A stretch of 64,000 bases of DNA. Source: Streptococcus salivarius (lineage in GTDB: Bacteria > Bacillota > Bacilli > Lactobacillales > Streptococcaceae). Position 1 is the stretch's first letter; each line of letters starts with the position of its first letter. Under the pieces are notes generated by a model that was given only the letters and a program-made list of their open reading frames with translations, was not told the origin of the DNA and made no database searches. Location: assembly GCF_000785515.1 (NCBI RefSeq), contig NZ_CP009913.1, positions 1,640,001 to 1,704,000 of the forward strand, given 5' to 3'. Made by a program: the position numbers and the translations under genes. Shown piece by piece: positions 42,710 through 52,204 of the stretch.

Positions 42710-44701
42710 CTAATCCATACTCTTCAATTCTAGCACCATATCACGGATTTGAGCCGCCAATTCAAAGTCAAGTAGTTCTGCTGCTTCATGCATTTGTTTT
42801 TGAAGTTTCTTGATAGCTTCTTGGCGTTCTTTCTTGTTCATAGCACTGTAGTCCACAGTATCCTCTGCCACTTCTGCTTCATTAGCCTTGGTAATCGAAA
42901 TAAGGTCACGAATTTCTTTCTTAATGGTTTGTGGAACAATGCCATGCTCCTTATTATAGGCCATCTGGATTTCACGACGTCGAGCTGTTTCATCCATGGC
43001 TTTTTGCATAGACTCCGTAATCTTATCCGCATACATGATAACATGCCCTTCGCTATTTCGGGCAGCACGTCCAATCGTTTGGATAAGCCCACGTTCATTA
43101 CGAAGGAAGCCTTCCTTATCAGCATCCAAAATAGCAACCAGACTAACCTCGGGAACATCAATCCCCTCACGAAGAAGGTTAATCCCAATAAGAACATCAA
43201 AGACACCCAAACGTAGGTCACGGATAATCTCAGTACGCTCCAAAGTCTTAATGTCAGAGTGCATGTATTTGACCTTGACACCCATTTCCTTGAGATAGTC
43301 AGTCAAGTCTTCAGCCATCTTCTTAGTCAAAGTGGTTACAAAGACACGCTCGCCTTTTTCAGTTCGGGCATTGATTTCACCAAGGAGGTCATCCATTTGT
43401 CCCATAGTTGGACGCACTTCGACTTCTGGATCAAGGAGCCCTGTCGGACGGATAATTTGCTCAACGACAGTCTCAGTTTGCTCCATCTCATAGTCACCTG
43501 GAGTGGCAGACACATAGACAATCTGATGAACATGACTCTCAAATTCTTCACGTCGAAGTGGACGGTTATCAAGCGCTGATGGCAAACGGAAACCGTAATC
43601 AACCAACATCTTCTTACGGGCCTGGTCCCCGTTATACATTCCCTTAATCTGACCCATGGTCATGTGACTTTCATCAATCATGATAAGGAAATCTTCTGGG
43701 AAGAAATCAAGCAAGGTGAAGGGGGGCTCGCCTTCTTTACGTCCATCCATGTGTCGTGAGTAGTTTTCAACACCATTGGTGTAACCCATCTCACGAAGCA
43801 TTTCAACATCGTATTCTGTCCTTTGGCGGATACGTTGAGCCTCGATGAGCTTACCCTCAGCCTCAAATTGCTTAACCTGAGCTTCCATCTCTTCCATAAT
43901 ATTCTTGATGGCTTCTTCCATATGCTCTTCGTTGGTCATAAAGTGAGTCGCTGGGAAAAGAACAAGGTGCTCAACTTCACCGAGATTGCGTCCTGTCAAA
44001 CTTTCAATCTCACAGATGCGGTCAATCTCATCACCGAAAAATTCGACACGAAAGGCGTGCTCATCACGGCTGGCAGGAAAGATTTCGACCACATCACCAC
44101 GTACACGGAATTTCCCACGTTGGAAATCAATGTCATTTCGCTCAAACTGGATATCAACCAGGTCATTGAGCAACTTATCTCGAGAAATTTCTTGGCCTGG
44201 ACGAAGACTAACCGCTGAATCGGCATATTCTTTGGGCGAACCCAAACCGTAAATACAAGAAACGGAAGCCACAACGATAATATCATTACGCTCAAGGAGG
44301 GCAGACGTTGCTGAGTGTCGTAGCTTATCAATTTCATCATTTACAGAGCTATCTTTTTCGATATAGGTATCCGATGACGGTACATAGGCCTCTGGCTGAT
44401 AGAAATCATAGTAGGAAACGAAGTATTCTACAGCATTGTCTGGGAAAAACTCCTTGAACTCTCCATAAAGCTGACCTGCCAAAGTTTTATTGTGGGCGAT
44501 AACCAAGGTTGGTTTATTGACGCGCTGGATGACCTGACTCATGGTATAAGTCTTACCTGTCCCTGTCGCCCCCTTTAGAATTTGAGCCTTCTCACCACCT
44601 TCAATATTATCCACCAAGGCTTCGATGGCCTGAGGTTGATCCCCAGAAGGTTCATATTTAGAAACCAAATGGAATTGGTTATCTTCTTTTCTATCTATCA
44701 T
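42710..44701 (-). CDS. uvrB: Excinuclease ABC subunit B
   Basis: This is the damage-verifying helicase-like subunit of nucleotide excision repair. The 663-residue protein has Walker [11 protein letters not shown] near residue 40, the beta-hairpin region [20 protein letters not shown] near residue 90, YVSATPG near residue 395, and helicase motifs (TIGRAARN). The C-terminal UVR motif is [21 protein letters not shown]. The start at 44701 has GAAAGGA 7 nt upstream and overlaps the preceding gene by 11 nt. Confidence 0.97.
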   Translation of the reverse strand: MIDRKEDNQFHLVSKYEPSGDQPQAIEALVDNIEGGEKAQILKGATGTGKTYTMSQVIQRVNKPTLVIAHNKTLAGQLYGEFKEFFPDNAVEYFVSYYDFYQPEAYVPSSDTYIEKDSSVNDEIDKLRHSATSALLERNDIIVVASVSCIYGLGSPKEYADSAVSLRPGQEISRDKLLNDLVDIQFERNDIDFQRGKFRVRGDVVEIFPASRDEHAFRVEFFGDEIDRICEIESLTGRNLGEVEHLVLFPATHFMTNEEHMEEAIKNIMEEMEAQVKQFEAEGKLIEAQRIRQRTEYDVEMLREMGYTNGVENYSRHMDGRKEGEPPFTLLDFFPEDFLIMIDESHMTMGQIKGMYNGDQARKKMLVDYGFRLPSALDNRPLRREEFESHVHQIVYVSATPGDYEMEQTETVVEQIIRPTGLLDPEVEVRPTMGQMDDLLGEINARTEKGERVFVTTLTKKMAEDLTDYLKEMGVKVKYMHSDIKTLERTEIIRDLRLGVFDVLIGINLLREGIDVPEVSLVAILDADKEGFLRNERGLIQTIGRAARNSEGHVIMYADKITESMQKAMDETARRREIQMAYNKEHGIVPQTIKKEIRDLISITKANEAEVAEDTVDYSAMNKKERQEAIKKLQKQMHEAAELLDFELAAQIRDMVLELKSMD

Positions 44702-45311
44702 TCTTTTTCCTTTCATTTATGTAATCATTCATCTCTTGGTCGGAGAAAAATTCTCCTTCTGCGATAGGAATGTAAATCATTCGTGTCTCAGCAACGTATT
44801 TTCTCTTTTTTCGTGTCTGAAAACCAAGTTTTTTATCATATTTCAAAGCCGTTTTACTATCATTGAAAAAAATGTATAAAACTCTATATCTCTGCCTTTC
44901 CCAAGACCTTATATTTCCGAAATCATCGATACGTTTTAGAATATAGTATATAGTCGACGAGTGTTTGGCATCATCCATTGGCGTTGACCAATCCTTCATA
45001 ACCAAGTCAATCTCAGACAGCGGAATCTCAAAGGTTACTCGTCCACATAACCTTCCATAATAAATAAAGGTATCATTGTTAATTTCCAAAATTTTTTTAT
45101 GACCTTTAAGTCTCACAATACCGTCAACTAAATTAGTCAGACCATGAAGAAATATTAGTAAAATGAAGAAGGCAACACAGTTATCTACAAAGTTCCCAAA
45201 ACGATAATCATCTATAAGAAACCAGCAGAATAGACCGGTGGAAGCGACAAGAAATATAAGTCCATAGACAATTTGTACACAAATCATACCTCGCTCAAGT
45301 CTAACTCTCAT
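44691..45311 (-). CDS. Hypothetical membrane protein with a PH-like C-terminal domain
   Basis: The 206-residue protein has two membrane helices (about 12-33 and 44-63) followed by about 130 residues of soluble, beta-rich sequence resembling bacterial PH-like domains (for example [18 protein letters not shown] and [15 protein letters not shown]). No function is recognised. AGGAAAAGGGAAGAG precedes the start. The 11-nt overlap with uvrB suggests coupled translation. Confidence 0.7.
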   Translation of the reverse strand: MRVRLERGMICVQIVYGLIFLVASTGLFCWFLIDDYRFGNFVDNCVAFFILLIFLHGLTNLVDGIVRLKGHKKILEINNDTFIYYGRLCGRVTFEIPLSEIDLVMKDWSTPMDDAKHSSTIYYILKRIDDFGNIRSWERQRYRVLYIFFNDSKTALKYDKKLGFQTRKKRKYVAETRMIYIPIAEGEFFSDQEMNDYINERKKNDR

Positions 45312-45353
45312 CTCTTCCCCTTTTCCAAACTTTCTTCTATTTTAACACAGAAG

Positions 45354-45384
45354 TAAAAAGACCGAGTCTTTGAACTCAGCCTTA
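45354..45384 (-). terminator. Terminator after the CPBP protease gene
   Basis: On the minus strand AAGGCTGAGT pairs with ACTCGGTCTT (G-U pairs included) around TCAAAG and is followed by TTTAC. The 5' arm begins at the stop codon. Confidence 0.7.
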
Positions 45385-46317
45385 AAAGTTTTCTTTTTTC
45401 AATTGTAGACGAAGGATGATGATACCTACCACTAGAACGAGGCAAGTGACGATATTACCTTCTAAGCCAAAGGCCCCACCTGACAACCAATCAGGGACGC
45501 CTGATCTGGCCTGAAAATGTAATAAGGTTCCACCGGCATTCTGTCCACTCACTGCCACACCAACTATATTCCCTTGCGTAAAGTTCCAAGCACCGTGAAG
45601 GGCAGCAACACCCCAGATATTATCTGTCTTGAGCATGTAAAGAGCCATAAGAACCCCTACTAGAACAATACTGATAAGAGACAAGGCGGTAACACCTTGA
45701 TTTCCTAGGTGTAATATTGAAAAGAAAGAACTTGAAATAGCAATTCCCCAGGAAAGGTTCAATTTATTAGTCACCGTCTGAAGTAACCAACCACGTGTCA
45801 CCAGTTCCTCGGTTCCACCTTGGATAAACCAGAAAGGTATTAGGAATAGTATATATAAGAAGGTTCTCTGAGAAAAGTCTACTTTAACAAATTCTAACCC
45901 TCCAAGTAAATAAGTCCCAAGGAAACTAACTAACAAGAGTAGAGTCCCAAGCCCCCAGCCCTTAAGCAAGTTCAACCAAATATGACCCTTGAAAAATCCA
46001 AGTGTACGAATGGGACGTTTTTCAACAACTTTAACCCAGAAAAAGATAGCTAAGGCAGTAAAGGCAAAGGCTCCCAACTGAAAATACAAGGTTGAAAATA
46101 TTTTATAGGAAATCGTATTTATATCCTGGAACTGAATGTTACCATTTAATACTAAGAACGAAAGAACAATAGCCATTGGAATTCCCACAACAATCCCTGA
46201 TAGAAATCCACTTATAAGGAAATAACCCAAGGCAATAAAACAGGACAGCATAATCATCAGCCAACTTGGAACTTTATCATATCGGCTAGTATATTTCTCA
46301 AGCATACGTTTCTTCAT
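45382..46317 (-). CDS. CPBP family intramembrane metalloprotease (Abi)
   Basis: The 311-residue protein has about eight membrane helices and the three CPBP motifs: EELVTRGWLL near residue 170 (EExxxR), FSILHLGN near residue 200, and HGAWNFTQG near residue 245. Such proteases are linked to bacteriocin self-immunity or membrane protein processing; no bacteriocin gene is nearby, so the role is open. AGGAG is 7 nt from the start. Its promoter region carries several TGTA/TACA inverted repeats. Confidence 0.87.
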   Translation of the reverse strand: MKKRMLEKYTSRYDKVPSWLMIMLSCFIALGYFLISGFLSGIVVGIPMAIVLSFLVLNGNIQFQDINTISYKIFSTLYFQLGAFAFTALAIFFWVKVVEKRPIRTLGFFKGHIWLNLLKGWGLGTLLLLVSFLGTYLLGGLEFVKVDFSQRTFLYILFLIPFWFIQGGTEELVTRGWLLQTVTNKLNLSWGIAISSSFFSILHLGNQGVTALSLISIVLVGVLMALYMLKTDNIWGVAALHGAWNFTQGNIVGVAVSGQNAGGTLLHFQARSGVPDWLSGGAFGLEGNIVTCLVLVVGIIILRLQLKKENF

Positions 46318-46340
46318 TTTTCAGCTCCTGTAACAAATCT

Positions 46341-46386
46341 TACATGTATTCGATTACAGTGTAACTAATTGACACAAGCTTGTCAA
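46341..46386 (-). promoter_or_regulatory. Promoter of the CPBP gene with nested inverted repeats
   Basis: On the minus strand -35 TTGACA (46381-46386) and -10 TACACT (46358-46363) are 17 bp apart. Over and downstream of the -10 lie TACATGTA, TGTATTCGATTACA (palindromic except two bases) and TTACAGTGTAA. This dense symmetry suggests a repressor site; the regulator is unknown. Confidence 0.55.
46360..46376 (+). promoter_or_regulatory. Second, weaker GlnR-like box
   Basis: TGTAACTAATTGACACA departs from the GlnR consensus TGTNA-N7-TNACA at one fixed base. It lies 62 bp (about six helical turns) upstream of the better box, in the CPBP promoter. Confidence 0.4.
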
Positions 46387-46421
46387 CTTCTTCTCAGATA
46401 GCTCTCATAGCTAACGAATCT

Positions 46422-46438
46422 TGTTACATTTCCTAACA
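46422..46438 (+). promoter_or_regulatory. GlnR box upstream of glnPQ
   Basis: TGTTACATTTCCTAACA is a perfect match to TGTNA-N7-TNACA. It is centred about 60 nt upstream of the inferred glnP transcription start. GlnR represses glutamine uptake and synthesis genes in streptococci when nitrogen is ample, including glnPQ in the pneumococcus. Confidence 0.75.
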
Positions 46439-46454
46439 TCGAACTTCAAGAAGT

Positions 46455-46484
46455 TTGATAACAAGACCTTTTTTTTGATAGAAT
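46455..46484 (+). promoter_or_regulatory. glnPQ promoter
   Basis: -35 TTGATA (46455-46460) and -10 TAGAAT (46479-46484) are 18 bp apart. A perfect inverted repeat AACTTC-AA-GAAGTT (46442-46455) abuts the -35. Confidence 0.75.
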
Positions 46485-46516
46485 AGGAAGGTATTTTATA
46501 AAGGAGACTTTTTATA

Positions 46517-48715
46517 ATGAAGAAAAAACTTCTGACACTCTTCTTGAGTGCCATGTCAGTTTTCTTTGTTTTCGGAGTTAAGGTATCTGCTGAAACAATT
46601 TCAGTCGTTTCAGACACAGCCTATGCCCCATTTGAATTCAAAGATTCTGATCAGACCTACAAAGGTATCGACGTTGATATCATCAACGAAGTTGCCAAAC
46701 GTAAAAATTGGGATGTTAACCAAACCTTCCCTGGTTTCGATGCAGCTGTTAACGCTGTTCAATCAGGCCAAGCAGACGCCCTAATGGCCGGTACGACTGT
46801 TACAGACGCACGTAAGAAGGTCTTCACTTTCTCAGACACTTATTACGACACCTCAATTGTTATCTATACACGTAGCAGCGACAAAGTCAGCGACTACAAA
46901 CAATTGAAGGGTAAAACAGTCGGTGTTAAAAACGGTACCGCTGCTCAAACTTGGCTTGATAAAAACGCTAGCAAATATGGTTTTACAGTTAAAACTTTTG
47001 ACACTAGCGACTTGATGAACAACAGCTTGGATTCTGGTTCTGTTGACGCAGCTATGGACGACACACCAGTTGTTAAATACGCTATTGGTCAAGGAAAAGA
47101 CTACGCTATCAACATTAAGCCTGAATCTATCGGTAGCTTCGCTTTCGCTGTTAAAAAAGGCGGAAAACACGAGAAGCTTATCAAAGACTTCAACGAAGCT
47201 CTTAAAGAAATGAAGAAAGACGGCACCTACGACAAAATCATGAACAAATGGTTGGGTGACTCAGAAAAATCTTCTTCATCAAAACCTTCAGCAGATCTTA
47301 AATTGACTGGTGATGCTAACGCAAAAGCTACTCCTGCTAAGGAAACCTACACTATCTCAATGGACTCATCTTTTGCTCCATTCGAATACCAAAATGGTTC
47401 AGGTAAATATGTAGGTATCGATGTCGATATCATCAATGCCATTGCTAAAAATCAAGGTTTCAATGTCAAATTGACAAACCCTGGTTTCGATGCATCACTT
47501 AATGCTGTACAATCTAGCCAAGCTGATGCCGTATTGGCTGGTATGACCATCACTGATGCTCGTAAACAAATCTTTGACTTCTCAGATCCTTACTACACAT
47601 CAAACATTCGTTTGGCTGTAGCTAAAGGAAGTAAGGTTAAATCTTACAAGGATCTTAAAGGTAAGACTGTAGGAGCTAAAAATGGTACGTCATCTTACTC
47701 ATGGTTGGAAGACCATGCTGGTGAATATGGCTTTACTGTTCGTGCTTACGATGAAGCTTCTACTATGTACGATAGCTTGAACTCTGGTTCAATCGATGCT
47801 CTTATGGATGATGAAGCCGTTCTTCTATACGCTATCCAACAAGGGCGTAACTTCACAACACCAATCGAAGGTATTGCCACTGGTGAAGTCGGCTTTGCCG
47901 TTAAAAAAGGTGCTAATCCTGAGTTGATTGAGATGTTCAACAATGGTTTGGCTGCTATCGTTAAAGATGGTACTTACGATAAGATTATCAATAAATACCT
48001 CGATAGCAACAAATCAAAAGAAGGAAGCTCAAAAAAAGCTACCGATGAAACAACCATCGTAGGCTTGATTAAAAACAACTACAAACAACTTCTCCAAGGT
48101 CTTGGAATTACCCTTGGATTGACCCTTCTTTCATTTGCTATTGCCATGATTATCGGTGTTATCTTCGGTATGATGGCAGTTGCACCAAACAAGACACTCC
48201 GCGTGATTTCGCAAGTCTTTGTTGACGTGGTTCGTGGTATCCCATTGATGATCGTTGCAGCCTTCATCTACTGGGGTATTCCTAACTTGATTGAAAATAT
48301 CACTGGTCACCAATCACCAATCAATGATTTTGTGGCAGCGACAATTGCCCTCTCACTTAACGGTGGTGCTTACATTGCCGAAATTGTACGTGGTGGTATC
48401 GAAGCTGTTCCTATTGGTCAGATGGAAGCTAGCCGAAGCTTGGGTGTCCCTTACAATACAACAATGCGTAAGGTTATCTTGCCACAAGCGGTTCGCTTGA
48501 TGTTGCCAAACTTCATCAACCAATTTGTTATCTCATTGAAAGATACGACTATCGTATCAGCTATCGGTTTGGTTGAACTCTTCCAAACTGGTAAAATCAT
48601 CATTGCTCGTAACTACCAATCATTCCGTATGTATGCGATCTTGGCCATCCTTTACTTGGTCATCATCACATGCTTGACGAAATTGGCTAAACGACTAGAA
48701 AAGAGACTTAAATAA
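46517..48715 (+). CDS. glnP: Glutamine/glutamate ABC transporter, fused double substrate-binding domain and permease
   Basis: The 732-residue protein carries a cleavable signal peptide (no lipobox), two tandem family 3 substrate-binding domains (about residues 26-250, with YAPFEFKDS, and 275-495, with FAPFEYQNG), and a C-terminal permease domain with the coupling motif [17 protein letters not shown] near residue 640. This layout is that of lactococcal GlnP, whose two domains bind glutamine/asparagine and glutamine/glutamate; ligand assignment is by homology. It shares one base with glnQ (TAATG). AAGGAG precedes the start. Confidence 0.93.
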   Translation: MKKKLLTLFLSAMSVFFVFGVKVSAETISVVSDTAYAPFEFKDSDQTYKGIDVDIINEVAKRKNWDVNQTFPGFDAAVNAVQSGQADALMAGTTVTDARKKVFTFSDTYYDTSIVIYTRSSDKVSDYKQLKGKTVGVKNGTAAQTWLDKNASKYGFTVKTFDTSDLMNNSLDSGSVDAAMDDTPVVKYAIGQGKDYAINIKPESIGSFAFAVKKGGKHEKLIKDFNEALKEMKKDGTYDKIMNKWLGDSEKSSSSKPSADLKLTGDANAKATPAKETYTISMDSSFAPFEYQNGSGKYVGIDVDIINAIAKNQGFNVKLTNPGFDASLNAVQSSQADAVLAGMTITDARKQIFDFSDPYYTSNIRLAVAKGSKVKSYKDLKGKTVGAKNGTSSYSWLEDHAGEYGFTVRAYDEASTMYDSLNSGSIDALMDDEAVLLYAIQQGRNFTTPIEGIATGEVGFAVKKGANPELIEMFNNGLAAIVKDGTYDKIINKYLDSNKSKEGSSKKATDETTIVGLIKNNYKQLLQGLGITLGLTLLSFAIAMIIGVIFGMMAVAPNKTLRVISQVFVDVVRGIPLMIVAAFIYWGIPNLIENITGHQSPINDFVAATIALSLNGGAYIAEIVRGGIEAVPIGQMEASRSLGVPYNTTMRKVILPQAVRLMLPNFINQFVISLKDTTIVSAIGLVELFQTGKIIIARNYQSFRMYAILAILYLVIITCLTKLAKRLEKRLK

Positions 48716-49455
48716 TGGCTGAATTGAAAATCGATGTGCAGGACTTGCACAAATCATACGGCGACAATGAAGTCCTTAAAGGCATTGACGCCAAATTCTA
48801 CGAAGGTGACGTTGTATGTATCATCGGTCCTTCAGGTTCAGGTAAATCAACCTTCCTTCGTACGCTTAACCTACTTGAAACAGTGACATCTGGTAAAGTA
48901 GTCGTTGATGGCTATGAATTATCAGATTCTAAGACAAATCTTGACAAAGCCCGTGAAAATATCGGGATGGTCTTCCAACATTTCAACCTCTTCCCACATA
49001 TGACAGTCCTTGAAAACGTGACATTTGCACCTGTTGAACTCGGACGTATGAACAAGGAAGAAGCTGATAAATTAGCTATGGATCTTCTTGATCGTGTTGG
49101 ACTTGCTGACAAGGCCGATGCAACACCAGATAGCTTGTCAGGTGGACAAAAACAACGTGTGGCAATTGCACGTGGTTTGGCAATGAATCCTGATATCATG
49201 CTCTTTGACGAACCGACTTCTGCCCTTGACCCTGAAATGGTCGGAGACGTTCTTAACGTTATGAAAGAATTGGCAGAGCAAGGTATGACCATGATTATCG
49301 TTACTCACGAAATGGGATTTGCTCGTCAAGTTGCCAACCGAGTAATCTTTACTGCGGACGGTGAGTTCCTCGAAGATGGTACTCCAGATCAAATCTTTGA
49401 TAACCCACAACACCCACGTTTGAAAGAATTCTTGGACAAGGTTCTAAACGCCTAA
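48715..49455 (+). CDS. glnQ: Glutamine ABC transporter ATP-binding protein
   Basis: This 246-residue ATPase drives GlnP. Walker [10 protein letters not shown] is near residue 38, the Q-loop is [11 protein letters not shown], the signature LSGGQKQR is near residue 140, Walker [14 protein letters not shown], and the H-loop VTHEMGFA. It is translationally coupled to glnP and ends at a strong terminator. Confidence 0.95.
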   Translation: MAELKIDVQDLHKSYGDNEVLKGIDAKFYEGDVVCIIGPSGSGKSTFLRTLNLLETVTSGKVVVDGYELSDSKTNLDKARENIGMVFQHFNLFPHMTVLENVTFAPVELGRMNKEEADKLAMDLLDRVGLADKADATPDSLSGGQKQRVAIARGLAMNPDIMLFDEPTSALDPEMVGDVLNVMKELAEQGMTMIIVTHEMGFARQVANRVIFTADGEFLEDGTPDQIFDNPQHPRLKEFLDKVLNA

Positions 49456-49460
49456 TTATC

Positions 49461-49495
49461 AAAACAGTTACTCTTGCTAGAGTAGCTGTTTTTGA
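49461..49495 (+). terminator. Terminator after glnQ
   Basis: AACAGTTACTCT and AGAGTAGCTGTT pair (one mismatch) around TGCT, followed by a T-run. Confidence 0.85.
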
Positions 49496-49509
49496 TTACC
49501 ATTTTGGAT

Positions 49510-49545
49510 AAGAAAAACAGAGCAAGTGCTAGACTTGCTCTGTTT
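49510..49545 (-). terminator. Terminator overlapping the end of the 65-residue gene
   Basis: A 12-bp perfect stem, AAACAGAGCAAG / CTTGCTCTGTTT (49515-49526 and 49534-49545), is followed on the minus strand by TTTCTTA. Its 5' arm encodes the last residues of the small protein. Confidence 0.85.
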
Positions 49546-49726
49546 CTTCATTTAATTCAGGGTGTTTCGCTGCTTCTTCCCTTGCCAAACGCTCACGTTC
49601 AAGACGGAGTTTTCGGTTAGGATTTAAGCGTGTAAAGAGTTCTTCAAGTTTCTTTGGATTCCAAACATCGGCCGCAGAAACAAAGTTTCCATCTTTATCC
49701 CTGAAGGATATCGGTTTATCTCCCAT
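49529..49726 (-). CDS. Small conserved hypothetical protein
   Basis: The 65-residue soluble protein begins GDKPISFRDKDGNFVSAADVWN and is highly charged after residue 35 (RLNPNRKLRLERERLAREEA, predicted helix). Similar short proteins seem to be common in streptococci, but no function is known. AGAGG lies 6-7 nt before the ATG. It is downstream of obgE on the same strand. Confidence 0.7.
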   Translation of the reverse strand: MGDKPISFRDKDGNFVSAADVWNPKKLEELFTRLNPNRKLRLERERLAREEAAKHPELNEETEQV

Positions 49727-49744
49727 TGTAAACCTCTTATTTCA

Positions 49745-49854
49745 ATATTTTTATATTTCACTGACCTTACGCAGTTAGTGAGGTTGATAGCCAGATCGCC
49801 ATAGCGACTGCCGTAGACTATCAAGTGCTTCAGCACTTAGAGAGTCTTTCAACG
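49745..49854 (-). other. Structured, relatively GC-rich intergenic segment
   Basis: The gap between obgE and the 65-residue gene holds a strong hairpin (AAGTGC-TTCA-GCACTT at 49823-49838, lengthened by flanking AGACT/AGTCT pairs) and a short GC-rich stretch (CTACGGCAGTCGCTATGGCG on the minus strand). The segment differs in base composition from its surroundings and looks like a degraded dispersed repeat or an RNA element. It encodes nothing recognised. Confidence 0.4.
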
Positions 49855-51168
49855 TCAATCCACAAACTCAAATTCGAAGTTACCGATACGAACGATATCG
49901 CCATCCTTAGCACCACGTTCACGAAGCGCTTCATCAACTCCCATACCACGCAATTGACGTGCAAATTTCATGATAGATTCGTCACGTTCCATATTAGTCA
50001 TGACAAAGAGTTTTTCAAGTTTCTCACCAGAAAGTACCCATGAAGCATCGTCGTCACGACTAATTTCAAATGGACGTTCATCCTCGTTAAAGCCATAGTA
50101 AACTTCTTCTTGCTCCATATCGTCTTCGCTATAAAGCAAGAATTCGTCTGTCTCATCAAGCAATTCTGCAGTAGCTTCCAAGAGATTTTCCAAACCTTGG
50201 TGAGACAAACTTGAAATTGGAAAAATTTGTGGCAACTCATCAAATTCATCATAGTTAGCAGCCAATTTTTCCTTAAACTCTTTCAAGTTTTCCTCAGCCC
50301 CAGGCATGTCCATCTTATTAGCCACAATAATTTGTGGACGTTCCATCAAGCGAAGGTTGTAAGTTTCCAACTCTTTGTTAATTTGAAGATAGTCCTCGTA
50401 AGGATCACGCCCTTCACTCGCTGACATATCAATCACATGAAGGATAACACGTGTACGCTCAATATGGCGAAGGAACTGTGTTCCCAAACCAACACCCTGG
50501 CTAGCCCCCTCAATCAATCCTGGAAGGTCAGCCATGGCAAAGCTCTCACCTGACTTCGTACGAACCATCCCCAAGTTAGGAACAATTGTCGTAAAGTGAT
50601 AGGCACCAATCTTTGGTTTTGCTGCTGTTACCACACTGAGAATCGTTGATTTACCAACGGATGGGAAACCAACCAAACCAACATCAGCCAAAATCTTCAA
50701 TTCCAATTGAAGTTCACGTTCTTCTCCTGGTTCACCATTTTCAGCGATTTCAGGAGCAGGGTTACGAGGTGTCGCAAAACGGATATTTCCACGTCCACCA
50801 CGTCCACCGTGAGCAACGACAAACTCTTGGCCATCCTCAACCATATCAGTAATAACCTTGCCTGTCTCAGCATCACGCACCGTTGTACCAGGCGGGATGC
50901 TAACGATGAGGTCTTCAGCACCTCGACCGTGCATTCCCTTGGTCATGCCTTTTTCGCCATTCTTAGCCTTGAATTTACGGTTATAACGGAAATCCATAAG
51001 GGTACGCAAGCCTTCGTCAACTTTGAAAATGACTGAGCCACCCTTACCACCGTCACCGCCCCAAGGACCGCCATTGGGTACATATTTCTCACGACGGAAG
51101 GCAACCATTCCGTCTCCACCACGACCAGCTTTGACACTAATCTTGGCTGTATCTAAAAACATACTCAT
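49855..51168 (-). CDS. obgE: GTPase ObgE/CgtA
   Basis: This ribosome-associated GTPase functions in 50S maturation and stress response. The 437-residue protein has the glycine-rich Obg fold ([21 protein letters not shown], in part [11 protein letters not shown], near residue 14), the G domain from about 160 with G1 [10 protein letters not shown]3 [10 protein letters not shown] and G4 NKMDM, and the C-terminal OCT domain. AGAGA lies upstream of the start; a second ATG at 51162 is possible. Confidence 0.96.
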   Translation of the reverse strand: MSMFLDTAKISVKAGRGGDGMVAFRREKYVPNGGPWGGDGGKGGSVIFKVDEGLRTLMDFRYNRKFKAKNGEKGMTKGMHGRGAEDLIVSIPPGTTVRDAETGKVITDMVEDGQEFVVAHGGRGGRGNIRFATPRNPAPEIAENGEPGEERELQLELKILADVGLVGFPSVGKSTILSVVTAAKPKIGAYHFTTIVPNLGMVRTKSGESFAMADLPGLIEGASQGVGLGTQFLRHIERTRVILHVIDMSASEGRDPYEDYLQINKELETYNLRLMERPQIIVANKMDMPGAEENLKEFKEKLAANYDEFDELPQIFPISSLSHQGLENLLEATAELLDETDEFLLYSEDDMEQEEVYYGFNEDERPFEISRDDDASWVLSGEKLEKLFVMTNMERDESIMKFARQLRGMGVDEALRERGAKDGDIVRIGNFEFEFVD

Positions 51169-51241
51169 CTATATTTCTCTCTTTCTGATTCGTATGCCAT
51201 GTACAAATTCAATTACAAACGAAAGAATTTCCGACATACAC

Positions 51242-51262
51242 AAAAAAACGCTTGATAGCGTC
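51242..51262 (-). terminator. Terminator after the DUF4044 gene
   Basis: ACGCT / AGCGT with an ATCA loop (51248-51261) is followed by seven T's on the minus strand. Confidence 0.8.
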
Positions 51263-51391
51263 TTAAAGGACAGCTGCGACTGCTTGGAAAATCAATGCCC
51301 CAACTGTTACTAATAGCATAATCAAAACGACCAATACTGTTAGACGTTCAAAAAATGATTTCTTACGTGGTCCGTTATCTCCAAATGCCAC
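51263..51391 (-). CDS. DUF4044 small membrane protein
   Basis: The frame starts with GTG at 51391 (GAGGT about 8 nt upstream) and encodes 42 residues: a basic N-terminus (AFGDNGPRKKSFFERL) and one membrane helix (VLVVLIMLLVTVGALIFQAV in part) to the end. The pattern fits the short DUF4044 family of lactic acid bacteria. Function is unknown. It is followed at once by a terminator. The gene is easily missed because of its size and GTG start. Confidence 0.8.
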   Translation of the reverse strand: MAFGDNGPRKKSFFERLTVLVVLIMLLVTVGALIFQAVAAVL

Positions 51392-51472
51392 TTGAATTTA
51401 CCTCGTTTTTTCTTCTAATATTTCACAATAATAGTAACAAAAATCTGCCTATTTCGCAACTCTTAGACTAGC

Positions 51473-52204
51473 TTAAGCCAAAGGAATTCCAAAAACCGTT
51501 AAAGCTTCCAACTCCTCCTCGGTCAAACGTCGCCAAGCACCAAGGTCTAAATCATCTGGCAGGCTTAAAGGTCCCATGCTCAGACGTTGTAACTCTGTCA
51601 CTTCCTTACCACAAACAGCTACCATACGCTTAACCTGATGGAATTTCCCCTCAGCAATGGTAATCTGAACCAGGCTAGTCCCAGTAGCCCTATCTACTGA
51701 AATAATTTCTAGTTTAGCCGGTTGGCAAGTATGATCTTTGAGTTCAATTCCTTTTTCAAAAGCCAGAATATCCTCCTGATTCATGATTCCATCAACCTTA
51801 GCCTGATAAATCTTATCAACATGTTTCTTTGGAGACAGCATAGCGTGAGCTAAATCGCCATTATTTGTCAAAAGCAGGAGACCGTGAGTATCAATATCCA
51901 AACGTCCAACAGGAAAGACCTGCTTATGTCGTGCTGTATCATCCAGTAAATCAAGTACTGTCTTGTGACGGGCATCCTCCGTCGCTGAAATGACTCCCTG
52001 AGGCTTATTTAAAAGATAGTAAACAAAGGTCTCGTGTGTTAATGCTTGACCTTGAAAAGCAATCTGGTCTTGATTCTCATCAATCTGAGTCTTGGGTGAC
52101 GTCTCCACCTGACCATTTACGGTCACTTGCTTCTTTTTGAGAAAGGTCTTGACTTGACTGCGACTACCAACACCACAATCAACCAAAAACTTATCCAGAC
52201 GCAT
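51473..52204 (-). CDS. rsuA: RsuA-family 16S rRNA pseudouridine synthase
   Basis: The 243-residue protein has an N-terminal S4 RNA-binding domain (RLDKFLVDCGVGSRSQVKTFL in part at residues 2-20) and the catalytic GRLDIDTHGLLLLTNNGD near residue 100 with the essential aspartate. The family modifies one uridine in 16S rRNA (U516 in E. coli); the target here is by homology. The start codon directly follows the stop of the upstream gene. Confidence 0.88.
   Translation of the reverse strand: MRLDKFLVDCGVGSRSQVKTFLKKKQVTVNGQVETSPKTQIDENQDQIAFQGQALTHETFVYYLLNKPQGVISATEDARHKTVLDLLDDTARHKQVFPVGRLDIDTHGLLLLTNNGDLAHAMLSPKKHVDKIYQAKVDGIMNQEDILAFEKGIELKDHTCQPAKLEIISVDRATGTSLVQITIAEGKFHQVKRMVAVCGKEVTELQRLSMGPLSLPDDLDLGAWRRLTEEELEALTVFGIPLA

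Noticed and set aside
42788-44340. Several long antisense open frames opposite uvrB
   Set aside because: They lack ribosome-binding sites and protein-like sequence and mirror the codon pattern of uvrB.
46354-46364. CopY operator (TACAnnTGTA) in the CPBP promoter
   Set aside because: The central spacing is one base rather than two, and no copper genes are nearby.
49624-49836. 70-codon minus-strand open frame overlapping the 65-residue gene
   Set aside because: The second half is a frame-shifted shadow of the 65-residue gene. Only its first part has unusual sequence, reported as a structured region instead.
49745-49854. Pneumococcal BOX element
   Set aside because: Only short stretches such as CTACGGCA look alike; the boxA-boxB-boxC order and the full boxC sequence are absent.
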